A stretch of 64,000 nucleotides of DNA from Burkholderia stabilis (GTDB lineage: Bacteria > Pseudomonadota > Gammaproteobacteria > Burkholderiales > Burkholderiaceae), in assembly GCF_001742165.1 (NCBI RefSeq), contig NZ_CP016442.1, forward strand, positions 1 through 64,000, given 5' to 3'. Below the pieces are notes generated by a model. The model ran no database searches and was not told where the DNA came from. It saw only the letters and a program-made list of their open reading frames with translations. A program made the position numbers and the translations under genes. How positions within the stretch are numbered: the stretch's first letter is position 1; every line of letters begins with the position of its first letter. Below, piece after piece: positions 45,486 through 52,642 of this stretch.

Positions 45486-46586
45486 TCAGCTCGCGGTGGT
45501 GAAGGTCCACGCCGTGTTGAGCGACGTGCTGTTACGTGCGCCGTTGAATTGCACGGTGTACGTCGTGTTGGCTGTCAACGGAGCGAGGGGCAGCAGGAAC
45601 GCGACGCCGCGGAACAGCTCGTTATTCGGATCTGCCGTTGCGGCCGAAGTTGACCCGGCAAGCGCCGCCGAAGGCACGATAATCCGGGCAGGCACGACGG
45701 TTCCGTTTGCCGCCGTCAGCGTGAAGCTGGAGACGGTCAGCAGATCTCCCGATGCTGCAGCGTTCACCATCACCATGATGGGGCGACCAGGCTTCGCCAC
45801 GTCCGGAGCCGGGTTAGGAGATTCGCCGATGCTCATGGCAGGGGCCACGTTCGTCTCGTTCGCCAACGGCGAGTGAGCGATTGCCGTCGTCGGCATCTGC
45901 TGACCTGCCCCCAGTTGCAGAGTGTTCGAGCCGGGCGTACCGGATACCCCAGCCGTTTGGCCGAAGTCGAGCACACAGGTGTAGTTGACGAAGCCGCCCG
46001 CGGTCGGCTGGTTGAAGCCGATTCCCACGGTTTGCTGTGACGACGTAACGCTCTGCAGGTGATAGACGGTATTCAGATGCCAGGACACGCAACTGGTGCC
46101 GTAGTCTGCCGCTGACGCTTGCGCAAAGTTCTGCGCGGCAACTTCTCCAATCCATTCCGTCACGGGCACACCTGCCTTGCGCGCCCGTGCGAGAGGTGTA
46201 TCGGCGTAGTAGTCCGCGAACGTCGAAACCTCATCGTGAGCGACGGCCGCCAGCTTGCCATTGGACAGATTCGAATACAGGTACTGCGAGTGTGCTTGGG
46301 CCGACGTATCGAGGATCTGGTCCTGGGCGAGGACACCCACGCCCATCGCGAGCCGGTAAGCGTTCAGCGTCGAGAATGCGGAGGCCTGCATCGAGCCAGT
46401 GGCATACGTCGTATTCGGGGCGCTCGTTTGGGGCGGGACACTCGTGCCGGTGGGCGGGGTCGTCTGAGCGGGTGGGGTCGATGCGTTGTTGGTCCCGCTG
46501 TTGCCACCGTCACCACCACCGCCGCACGCAGCGAGCGTCACGCTCAACGAGATTGCTGCAAGGATCGAAACGTTCTTCTTGATCAT
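45486..46586 (-). CDS. CAP domain lipoprotein
   Basis: A 366-residue lipoprotein. The lipobox is VTLAAC (signal peptidase II), followed by a Gly/Thr/Pro-rich linker. The CAP (SCP/PR1) fold spans about residues 70-215: TLNAYRLAMGVG, DTSAQAHSQYLYSNL, AHDEV, TEWIGEVAA and SWHLNTVYHLQSV. A beta-rich C-terminal domain of about 110 residues follows. It should be membrane-anchored at the surface or in the periplasm; its target is unknown. Confidence 0.82.
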   Translation of the reverse strand: MIKKNVSILAAISLSVTLAACGGGGDGGNSGTNNASTPPAQTTPPTGTSVPPQTSAPNTTYATGSMQASAFSTLNAYRLAMGVGVLAQDQILDTSAQAHSQYLYSNLSNGKLAAVAHDEVSTFADYYADTPLARARKAGVPVTEWIGEVAAQNFAQASAADYGTSCVSWHLNTVYHLQSVTSSQQTVGIGFNQPTAGGFVNYTCVLDFGQTAGVSGTPGSNTLQLGAGQQMPTTAIAHSPLANETNVAPAMSIGESPNPAPDVAKPGRPIMVMVNAAASGDLLTVSSFTLTAANGTVVPARIIVPSAALAGSTSAATADPNNELFRGVAFLLPLAPLTANTTYTVQFNGARNSTSLNTAWTFTTAS

Positions 46587-46629
46587 GTTGGAATGGCCTA
46601 TGTTGCTGTTGTTGTAGAGAGGTTGTGTG

Positions 46630-46914
46630 TCAAAGCGGACCGAATGACGACAGGCTTTTAACTTGTCGTATCAGCTCATAAGGGTCATCGCTTGGGTTTA
46701 TCTGTTTACCGGTAATCAGAAATAGTTCGGATAACGTTTTTTCATCGCATCGAGCCATGAATTCATCCATCAGTGCAAGCACGGTCGCGTGCTGGATCTT
46801 GCCGCGCTTGATGGCGTCAAGCAACGCGGCGCCGCACATCAACATCAGAATCGAATCAGCGTGCCACGTGTCCGGAGCTTCTCCGCTGGGCAGGTCGGTT
46901 GAGTCATCTTTCAT
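46630..46914 (-). CDS. Small protein related to the mobC-like gene
   Basis: A 94-residue protein. LMCGAALLDAIKRGKIQHAT and LALMDEFMARCDEKTLSELF match the second half of the mobilization protein at 42019-42300 (VGAAFLDQVQHGKVAEPI, LMDQFLVRTQDRALFGL). The N-terminal coiled coil is replaced by an acidic stretch. It may be a regulator or second relaxosome protein. Confidence 0.65.
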   Translation of the reverse strand: MKDDSTDLPSGEAPDTWHADSILMLMCGAALLDAIKRGKIQHATVLALMDEFMARCDEKTLSELFLITGKQINPSDDPYELIRQVKSLSSFGPL

Positions 46915-46932
46915 ATCGACACTCCGATCAAA

Positions 46933-46986
46933 GACTTTGTGGAAGGCTTACGCGAAGGCTTTGTGGAAGACTTCGCGAAAGGCTTT
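46933..46986. repeat. 12-bp minisatellite, four and a half units
   Basis: Tandem 12-bp units GACTTTGTGGAA, GGCTTACGCGAA, GGCTTTGTGGAA, GACTTCGCGAAA, then GGCTTT. The pattern GRCTTNNNRNAA is shared with arrays at 29226-29273 and 53645-53665. Confidence 0.8.
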
Positions 46987-47114
46987 GGCCATGTCTTGGC
47001 ATCCCCCGTTACTGCGTTCGCTATTTGATGAAAAACCATATAAATCAACGCACATTTAAAATAAGTAGTACGTAGTAACAGGGGCGAATGCGTACTACCT
47101 GACGGTGGTGGTTC

Positions 47115-47306
47115 CTAGCGGCTGATCAGCTTTCCGATGCTCGTGCTGAGCAGCTTGATCGCAGCTCCTGTCAGCCCGAACAGGGTTGCGAGAAGGCCAC
47201 GTGCTTCGCGACCAGCGTCGAGGCCCGCGAACGCATAGCCGGTTTGCGTGTTGTAGTCGCGGATATGCATCAGCCGTTGATGCAGGTTGTTGGGGTTCGG
47301 TTTCAT
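47115..47306 (-). CDS. Small hypothetical protein
   Basis: A 63-residue protein with a hydrophobic C-terminal segment (LFGLTGAAIKLLSTSIGKLI) that could form one membrane-associated helix. Its ATG overlaps the stop of the upstream metallopeptidase-like gene (ATGA), so it is probably translated by coupling. Unrecognised. Confidence 0.55.
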   Translation of the reverse strand: MKPNPNNLHQRLMHIRDYNTQTGYAFAGLDAGREARGLLATLFGLTGAAIKLLSTSIGKLISR

Positions 47307-47902
47307 ATGGTGCTTTGTGCGAGATGGTTGAACAGACCTTCGATTGCTTCTTCAGCGAATCCACTTTCTCCGTAGTAGGCCCAGTCGTCAACGATCTGGC
47401 AAAGGTATCTCAGGTGCGATTCCGCGTCTTCAGGTTCTAAGTCACGAACCATGCGGGACGTAAACCGCTCGAAAGTGCCCCTCGGGCATAGGTTGGCTAC
47501 GGTTCCGTCATCGTTCACAACGAATCCAAGCCTCTCCAGCGGAACACGTGACATCAGGACCAGCACGGCAGCAGCAAAGTATTGATCGTGTGCGGAGTGT
47601 CCACGTATTGCGTAATCAATGTGGTGGGCCACTTCATGGATGTACACCTGTCGGATCTGCCAGTGCCCCCACCGGCGTGAGACCAGGCTGTTGTTCAACT
47701 CGACCGTTTGGGGCGAAGTTATCAGCTGGGCTAAGCCGAGTGCGTAGTCGTAGTCTCCGAGATCCCAAAAACGCGCTGTCGGAAGACGCTTCAATCGAAG
47801 AGCCGATGCTAGTTCAGGGCAGAGAGCGTCCTGAACGAAGCCCGGGGTCTGAACTAAAGGACTGTCCAGGCCGCGCTCATAGCAAAGGATGGGGATCTCC
47901 AT
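47303..47902 (-). CDS. Putative zinc metallopeptidase-like protein (HExxH)
   Basis: A 199-residue protein with YIHEVAHHIDYAIRGHSAHD, a clear HExxH zinc-binding motif at about residues 89-93. The glutamate-containing C-terminal half (AESHLRYLCQIVDDWAYYG) could contribute a third ligand. The size resembles SprT-like or plasmid-borne metallopeptidases. It is in a run of small minus-strand genes. The substrate is unknown. Confidence 0.6.
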   Translation of the reverse strand: MEIPILCYERGLDSPLVQTPGFVQDALCPELASALRLKRLPTARFWDLGDYDYALGLAQLITSPQTVELNNSLVSRRWGHWQIRQVYIHEVAHHIDYAIRGHSAHDQYFAAAVLVLMSRVPLERLGFVVNDDGTVANLCPRGTFERFTSRMVRDLEPEDAESHLRYLCQIVDDWAYYGESGFAEEAIEGLFNHLAQSTI

Positions 47903-47911
47903 CGACCCGTG

Positions 47912-48127
47912 TCAGCCGCCGAGCAACCGAATTTCGAGAGCGTTGCGCCGCTCGCGCTCCTGTCGAAGTTCTCGGTGGGCGAGGCTGAGAAGGTGTGTGA
48001 GTTTGCCGTGCGCTTCGGATAGGTCGTCAACAGCCCGTTCAAGTGAGGCGATGTATTGGGTATCGCTCATTTCCAGATCGTCCAGATCGGGCGATGCGCT
48101 CACAAGGGTAAAATTCTTTCCAGCCAT
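47912..48127 (-). CDS. Small coiled-coil protein
   Basis: A 71-residue acidic/charged protein whose C-terminal 45 residues form a predicted coiled coil (YIASLERAVDDLSEAHGKLT, HRELRQERERRNALEIRL). It lies 9 bp before the metallopeptidase-like gene. No domain is recognised. Confidence 0.55.
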   Translation of the reverse strand: MAGKNFTLVSASPDLDDLEMSDTQYIASLERAVDDLSEAHGKLTHLLSLAHRELRQERERRNALEIRLLGG

Positions 48128-48252
48128 GATGCACCTCTTCAGTAGGTGGTTGTGGTCAGGCCTGGCGCGATGTTGGTAGCACCGTGTCGGGCCGCTCGAC
48201 GTTACTGCCCTCGATTGATTTCAGTGTACTACATATAGCAGATAGATAGCAG

Positions 48253-48483
48253 CTATCTGCTATTTTTCATTGCCTCATATGCGTCCAGCGCTCGCTCCAT
48301 GACTTCCACCAAGAGAAGACCGTCTCGCTGAGCTATAGCCCTAATGCGTTCATCAAACTGCGGCGTCACCCGCGTAGCGAATTGCATAGTGCGATTCGAT
48401 CTACGGGCGCTACGACCGTCTATTCGCTTTGTGGCCGCTTGTGGTTGGGTGTCAAGATTCTGCCCGCCGTCTTCGAGTGGCAC
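48253..48483 (-). CDS. Ribbon-helix-helix-like small protein
   Basis: A 76-residue product (GTG start) whose C-terminal half, MQFATRVTPQFDERIRAIAQ then LLVEVMERALDAYEAM, has the strand-helix-helix pattern of RHH DNA-binding proteins such as antitoxins and ParG-like regulators. An internal ATG at 48387 is an alternative start. It is first in the minus-strand run. Confidence 0.55.
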   Translation of the reverse strand: MPLEDGGQNLDTQPQAATKRIDGRSARRSNRTMQFATRVTPQFDERIRAIAQRDGLLLVEVMERALDAYEAMKNSR

Positions 48484-48788
48484 GCCTGCGGGGGATCGCT
48501 GTCTTTCGGTTTCGATTGGTTCACCATGAGTACTCAGCCATACGATTGTGTATTTTTGATCCTATCAGATAGATAGCAGCTAGATAGAGTGATGTCGAGA
48601 TTTGGTTCCTCGTTTGTGGCTCCGCACTCCGCATAAGCCGTTCAACGCAGGCCCCTCCGGAGCACGTGGGCGAGGGCTGCTTCGAAGCTCGCTTCGTAAG
48701 TATGGCGGCTGCTTGCATGGGGCAGGCTAGCGATAGGGGGGCATAGGAGGACCGTAGTCAAGATGTAAGTGGCCAACGTGCCTTCCCC
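48484..48788. other. Gap between RHH gene and retron
   Basis: About 305 bp with no supported gene. A minus-strand ORF (48521-48718) has no family features. TAGATAGCAGCTAGATAG near 48570 and AGATAGATAGCAGCTATCTG near 48245 are similar short repeats on either side of the RHH gene and could be its operators. Confidence 0.4.
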
Positions 48789-48817
48789 TTGACAGCAAAA
48801 TGATGGGGTGAGATATT
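48789..48817 (+). promoter_or_regulatory. Retron promoter
   Basis: TTGACA (48789-48794), 17 bases, GATATT (48812-48817). The start expected seven bases later, about 48824, is the first base of the retron a1 arm, so RNA would begin exactly at the msr. Confidence 0.85.
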
Positions 48818-48823
48818 TTCGTC

Positions 48824-48985
48824 GTTCTTTACGCGAACAGAGCTAGGCAGCTTTTAGGTTTTAGCTTAGTCGGGCGATTAGCCAGACTCCTTTTGATTGG
48901 GCGGCCCTATTCCGCGGATAAGCTCTGCGGCCCTCCGCCCGCTACGGTCCGCAGAGCTTATCCGCGGCCGTTCTAGGTAAAGAAC
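48824..48985 (+). ncRNA. Retron msr-msd RNA
   Basis: a1 GTTCTTTAC (48824-48832) is exactly complementary to a2 GTAAAGAAC (48977-48985). Between them lie an msr region with short hairpins (for example AGTCGG...CCAGACT near 48868-48888) and an msd hairpin of 19 perfect base pairs: CCGCGGATAAGCTCTGCGG (48912-48930) with its complement (48949-48967) around an 18-base loop. This is the order a1, msr, msd, a2 of retron RNAs. The exact branching guanosine is not assigned. Confidence 0.88.
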
Positions 48986-48994
48986 ACCTTCGTC

Positions 48995-49945
48995 ATGGCC
49001 GATCAGGCAGTTGATCCACGACCTCTGCTGCTTTCTAGTATTGAAATTTCGGGTAGCCGGGTCGAGTTTTCTGACTCTCCAATTGTATTGCTCTGCGGTG
49101 GCCCGGTTCTACTCAAGGATCGCGTCGAGGACGACGACCCACCATTAGCGTCTTTGCGTGACGCGATCACACGCTCTATTCCACCGTACGAAATATTCCG
49201 CCCTGAGGAAATTCAAGGGTGGCATAACGATGCGATCTACAAAAATTTGATGGATTTCGAGGCAGACCTTGCGAGTATTTGCTCGTTGGTCGTTGTGGTC
49301 CTAGAGAGCGCAGGGGCATTGGTGGAGTTGGGGGCTTTTTCCCAATTTCCCGAACTAAGCAAGAAACTCATCGCGGTCAAGTCGAGCAGTTACTCGGATG
49401 ATCCATCATTTATTAACCTGGGTGTTTTGAGATACATGATGGATAATCATCCGTCATGCGTAAAAAATTATCCTTGGAGTGTTAATAGACCTCAGGAAAT
49501 ATCTCGGGATGTAGTTGATGATGTTATTTCCGATGTTGCCGACGAATTGAGTAAGTTGGGCAAGGGGCAGCGACTAAAGCCAAGCTTGGCGACTCACATT
49601 ATTGTTCTTATATGTGAGATTGTGCGCCTTATGACTGCCTTGAAGGAAGGTGAAATTTTAGAGTATTTGGCAATTTTTGGGGTGGATCTCCCGAAAGAAA
49701 AATTGCGGAGCAAGCTTTTTCTGTTGGAGGAATTTAGGTTGCTCGTTCGGGTCGTGTATAGTGATTCGACGTTTTATTTGCGCGGAAGTGAGTCATATCA
49801 TCGCCTCAGTTTTGCATTTAAATCTGATTCTCGGCTTGATGCGTTCCGGGTTGAAATGGATGTAAAGGCTTATTATAGTGCTGATCCGAAGAGTCGACAT
49901 CGCCTGCGAGCTATTGCTCAAGCCACGGAAAGGGCGAGAAAATGA
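48995..49945 (+). CDS. Retron effector, nucleoside deoxyribosyltransferase-like (Ec86/St85 type)
   Basis: A 316-residue protein. The N-terminal half is an NDT-like Rossmann domain: SPIVLLCGGP (29-38), ending in VVVLESAGALVELGAF (100-115), where the glutamates are the likely catalytic residues. The C-terminal half (about 185-316) looks like a winged-helix DNA-binding region. Type II-A retrons such as Ec86 have such an N-glycosidase-like effector between the RNA and the RT; it degrades nucleotides or NAD-related metabolites when phage is sensed. GC is low. The ATG lies 9 bases past a2 and no clear Shine-Dalgarno is seen. Confidence 0.85.
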   Translation: MADQAVDPRPLLLSSIEISGSRVEFSDSPIVLLCGGPVLLKDRVEDDDPPLASLRDAITRSIPPYEIFRPEEIQGWHNDAIYKNLMDFEADLASICSLVVVVLESAGALVELGAFSQFPELSKKLIAVKSSSYSDDPSFINLGVLRYMMDNHPSCVKNYPWSVNRPQEISRDVVDDVISDVADELSKLGKGQRLKPSLATHIIVLICEIVRLMTALKEGEILEYLAIFGVDLPKEKLRSKLFLLEEFRLLVRVVYSDSTFYLRGSESYHRLSFAFKSDSRLDAFRVEMDVKAYYSADPKSRHRLRAIAQATERARK

Positions 49946-50907
49946 AGATAGATCTTTCGCAAAGATTGCAGGAATCGCTTGGGGTTTCGAGTGATCAGCT
50001 TGCGCGCCTTGTTGCTCGAGCACCGTATGCGTATAAGGTCTACGAGATTAAGAAGCGCTCGGGAGGTATGCGCACCATTGCGCAGCCAGCACGTGAGACA
50101 AAATTCATTCAGATTTGGTTAATCGAGAACATCTTCAAAGAATTGCCGGTGCATGAAAGTGCCACGGCATATGGGAAGGGTTCTAGCATTTTGAAGAATG
50201 CAGTAGCGCATAAAGATAATCGCTTTATTGCAAAATTCGATTTCAGAAATTTCTTCCCGTCAATCAAGTACGAGGATCTGGTTGAGCATTTCACTCGCCA
50301 TCTCTCTGGCGTTGTTTCTGATGCGGATGTGAAGATGATGGCTAGAATTGCGTGCATGCGATCCAAGACGAATGGGCGCATGCAGTTGAGTATCGGTGCG
50401 CCAAGCTCGCCTATTCTGTCGAACTCAATCATGTTTGAATTTGATAGCCAAATCTCTGCTTGGTGTGTGGAGCAGGGTATTGTTTATACCCGATATGCTG
50501 ACGACTTGGCTTTTTCGACCGATGTAATCGGGGCAACTGCTAAAATTGAGCCGATTATTCGGCAGGCCCTGAGGGGAATTAATTATCCAGCGCTCCAAAT
50601 TAATAACAAAAAGACCGTACAAATTTCAAAAAAATTTCAAAGGCGTGTTACCGGATTGGTGATAAATAACGAGGGTGATATTTCTCTTGGTAGGGATAGG
50701 AAACGAGAGATTAGCTCCCTTGTCCATAAGTTCACGCTTGGGGGCTTGGCTGACGACGACATATTTCGTTTGCAGGGCTTGCTCGGATTTGCCAAGGATG
50801 TTGAGCCTCAATTCATTGTCCGATTGAGTGCGAAGTATACCGCCGAGATCATCAATGTCATCCTGAAATTGAGAAAGCCGCCTAAGTTAAAATCGGATTT
50901 CAACTGA
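49942..50907 (+). CDS. Retron reverse transcriptase (RNA-directed DNA polymerase)
   Basis: A 321-residue RT that would make msDNA from the upstream RNA. Motifs: NAVAH (86-90, retron region X), FDFRNFFPS (99-107), IGAPSSP (151-157), catalytic YADD (185-188), and VTG (236-238, retron region Y). NAxxH and VTG together distinguish retron RTs from group II intron and DGR RTs. The ATG overlaps the effector stop (ATGA), so synthesis is coupled. No truncation or active-site change is seen. Confidence 0.95.
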   Translation: MKIDLSQRLQESLGVSSDQLARLVARAPYAYKVYEIKKRSGGMRTIAQPARETKFIQIWLIENIFKELPVHESATAYGKGSSILKNAVAHKDNRFIAKFDFRNFFPSIKYEDLVEHFTRHLSGVVSDADVKMMARIACMRSKTNGRMQLSIGAPSSPILSNSIMFEFDSQISAWCVEQGIVYTRYADDLAFSTDVIGATAKIEPIIRQALRGINYPALQINNKKTVQISKKFQRRVTGLVINNEGDISLGRDRKREISSLVHKFTLGGLADDDIFRLQGLLGFAKDVEPQFIVRLSAKYTAEIINVILKLRKPPKLKSDFN

Positions 50908-50922
50908 GTTGTGGGAGGTGAG

Positions 50923-51177
50923 ATGGCTGCAAAACGGAGGGAAGCAGAAATATCTGAGGCTGACATTGGGGTTGACTGGAAAGCGTACGCTCTTGGTTTG
51001 GAGGGGGCGCTGCGTGAAAGCATGGCGCAAGTGGCGGGTTGGAGGGCGCTTAGTGATGCAATCACCAGTGAATTGATCGGCGTCGCCCCCCAAAGTGCCC
51101 TTGTTTCGGAAGAGAGTCGGAGGCGCATTTTTATCGATGCGCAGAACGCATACGCTAATGGCGGGCGCGCTGAATAA
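50923..51177 (+). CDS. Small ORF downstream of retron RT
   Basis: An 84-residue hydrophilic, helical protein (VDWKAYALGLEGALRESMAQ; SEESRRRIFIDAQNAYANGG). GGGAGGTGAG lies before the ATG at 50923 and the gap to the RT stop is 15 bp, so it should be on the retron transcript. It matches no retron component I know; it could be an accessory, a regulator, or a gene of the integration module. Confidence 0.65.
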   Translation: MAAKRREAEISEADIGVDWKAYALGLEGALRESMAQVAGWRALSDAITSELIGVAPQSALVSEESRRRIFIDAQNAYANGGRAE

Positions 51178-51259
51178 TTTGAAAGAGTTTTCCGCTCGCC
51201 GTCGTTGTGGGCGGTTAGCGGTGGTTTAACTCGACATATTTATGAGGCGTGCTGGTTTA

Positions 51260-52306
51260 TCAACCTAGTTTCAAGGCCAAATCCTTGGCGCGTGGGTGGT
51301 AGTAACGCCGTAGCATCTGGACGGTCTTGTGGCCTGTCACTGCGGAGAGTTCCAGGATGTTGTCCAACTTCTCAGCAATTCGCGAGGTTGCCTCGTGGCG
51401 CAAATCGTGAAAATGTAGGTTGTCGATCTTGGCCCGCGAACATGCCCGAGTGAAGGCTTTTTTTAGCGCGTCGGGCGATGTAGGAAATACCTTGTCCTCT
51501 GTCTGATTGACTCCCTGGCCCCATTCGAGCAGAGTCTGTGCTGCGCGCAGAGACAATGGGACGTCGCGCGATTCGCCATTCTTCGTATCGTGAAGTTGCA
51601 CGAAGCGATCATCAAGGTGCACATCCGCCCAGCGCAATGACAGCAATTCACTGCGACGCATTGCTGTTTCTATCGCCAAGATCACGATAGGGCGGACACA
51701 CTCGTTGCGTGTCCCGCCGGTCGAAAAATATCCTCGCTCGTGACGACAACTTGTTTCAAGTTCTGCAAGAAGGCGGGTTTCCTCTCCGGGAGTGAGTCTA
51801 CGGGTGCGACCGCGATTCTCTTTGGGCCGCCGGATGATGGAGACAGGATTCACGTCAATGTGAACCCCCCATTCCTTTCGTGCGACGTTGATGACGTGAC
51901 CGATGAGCGTCAATTCACGGTTGACGGTCGAGCCGGACACCTTTTTCCTCGTGGCGGATCCATTGAGGCGGCGGTCGCGGAAATCCGCCATAGCTTTGCC
52001 GCTTAAGGAGGCGGCCTTCAGTTGGGCTATCGGGTCGGTGCACAGAACCTTGATTCTCTGAATCTCTCCTGGGCCCCCCTTCTTTTGAGGCGAGACCTCC
52101 TTGCTGTACCGAACTAGGAGGTCGCCGAGCGTGTTTCGTTCTGCTTCGGTGCGATCCACGAACATGCCGCGATCCATTTCCGACTCAATGCGTCGCGCCC
52201 ACGCTTCGGCCATCGCTTTTGTATCGAACGTAGATGTGCGGAGCGGGTAGCCGCGACGCCGAACCTCGGCTCGCCAGTTCCCGTTGCGTTTCCAGATAGA
52301 TGCCAT
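51260..52306 (-). CDS. Tyrosine-type site-specific integrase
   Basis: A 348-residue phage-type integrase. It has an N-terminal arm-binding domain (MASIWKRNGNWRAEVRRRGY), then a SAM-like core-binding domain and a catalytic domain. Catalytic residues: Arg in TAMRRSELLSLRW (about 217), HDLRH (300-304), GHK (His326) and the tyrosine in MLRRYYHPRA (335 or 336). It lies 160 bp from tRNA-Val and directs integration there. Confidence 0.95.
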   Translation of the reverse strand: MASIWKRNGNWRAEVRRRGYPLRTSTFDTKAMAEAWARRIESEMDRGMFVDRTEAERNTLGDLLVRYSKEVSPQKKGGPGEIQRIKVLCTDPIAQLKAASLSGKAMADFRDRRLNGSATRKKVSGSTVNRELTLIGHVINVARKEWGVHIDVNPVSIIRRPKENRGRTRRLTPGEETRLLAELETSCRHERGYFSTGGTRNECVRPIVILAIETAMRRSELLSLRWADVHLDDRFVQLHDTKNGESRDVPLSLRAAQTLLEWGQGVNQTEDKVFPTSPDALKKAFTRACSRAKIDNLHFHDLRHEATSRIAEKLDNILELSAVTGHKTVQMLRRYYHPRAKDLALKLG

Positions 52307-52407
52307 CGACAGGCTCCAGACAAAGGTTGAAAAATCGTCTGGGCTGGATTCTGCGATTCCGCCATTCTTCCGCCAAAAGCAAATTCCTGGGGGTTCGCGA
52401 CAAAGAA

Positions 52408-52438
52408 AAAGGCCCTCGGCTTTCGCCTGAGGGCCTTT
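52408..52438 (-). terminator. Terminator downstream of tRNA-Val (element copy)
   Basis: A 10-bp stem, AAAGGCCCTC/GAGGGCCTTT, plus an inner GGC/GCC pair is followed on the minus strand by TTTCTTTG. It replaces the tRNA terminator displaced to 25791-25820 and so keeps the tRNA transcript properly ended after integration. Confidence 0.8.
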
Positions 52439-52468
52439 GTTCTTCGGGCTTCACACACCGATTAATCC

Positions 52469-52514
52469 TTGGTGGGCGGTACTGGGATCGAACCAGTGAC
52501 CCCTGCCGTGTGAA
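52469..52514 (-). repeat. Right attachment site in tRNA-Val
   Basis: The second copy of the 46-bp att repeat. It begins one base beyond CCA and ends in the anticodon loop, within the intact tRNA. Confidence 0.93.
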
Positions 52515-52544
52515 GGCAGTGCTCTACCGCTGAGCTAACCGCCC
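52470..52544 (-). tRNA. tRNA-Val (CAC)
   Basis: A 75-nt gene with encoded CCA. The acceptor GGGCGGT pairs with ACCGCCC. The anticodon stem CTGCC/GGCAG encloses loop TTCACAC with anticodon CAC; the T-arm is CACTGGTTCGATCCCAGTA. The 3' 45 bases are repeated at 25829-25873, showing use as an integration target. Confidence 0.96.
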
Positions 52545-52642
52545 AAAGAAGCTGAAATTATGTCAGAGCTTTTGGGGTTCGTAAAGCCCTTTCTGCAAAT
52601 TTTTTTCAAGGCATCGGCAGGACCCATCAGCCAGCCACATGC

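Larger units (their letters stand above)
25828..52514. mobile_element. Integrative mobilizable element in tRNA-Val, about 26.6 kb
   Basis: The element is bounded by a 46-bp direct repeat derived from tRNA-Val(CAC). It has a tyrosine integrase beside the intact tRNA, a plasmid-type repA operon at the other end, an oriT with MobQ-type relaxase genes, a retron, and IS insertions in Nramp and CHAD cargo genes. GC content is lower and mosaic compared with the flanks. No type IV secretion genes are present, so it would be mobilised by a helper rather than be self-conjugative. Confidence 0.88.

Noticed and set aside
48521..48718. A 65-codon minus-strand ORF before the retron
   Set aside because: No ribosome-binding site or family features were seen, and it lies in the promoter-proximal gap.
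49942..50907. The RT as part of a group II intron or diversity-generating retroelement
   Set aside because: It lacks the maturase/HNH domains and intron RNA, and there is no template/variable repeat pair; it has NAxxH and VTG motifs and an msr-msd RNA upstream.
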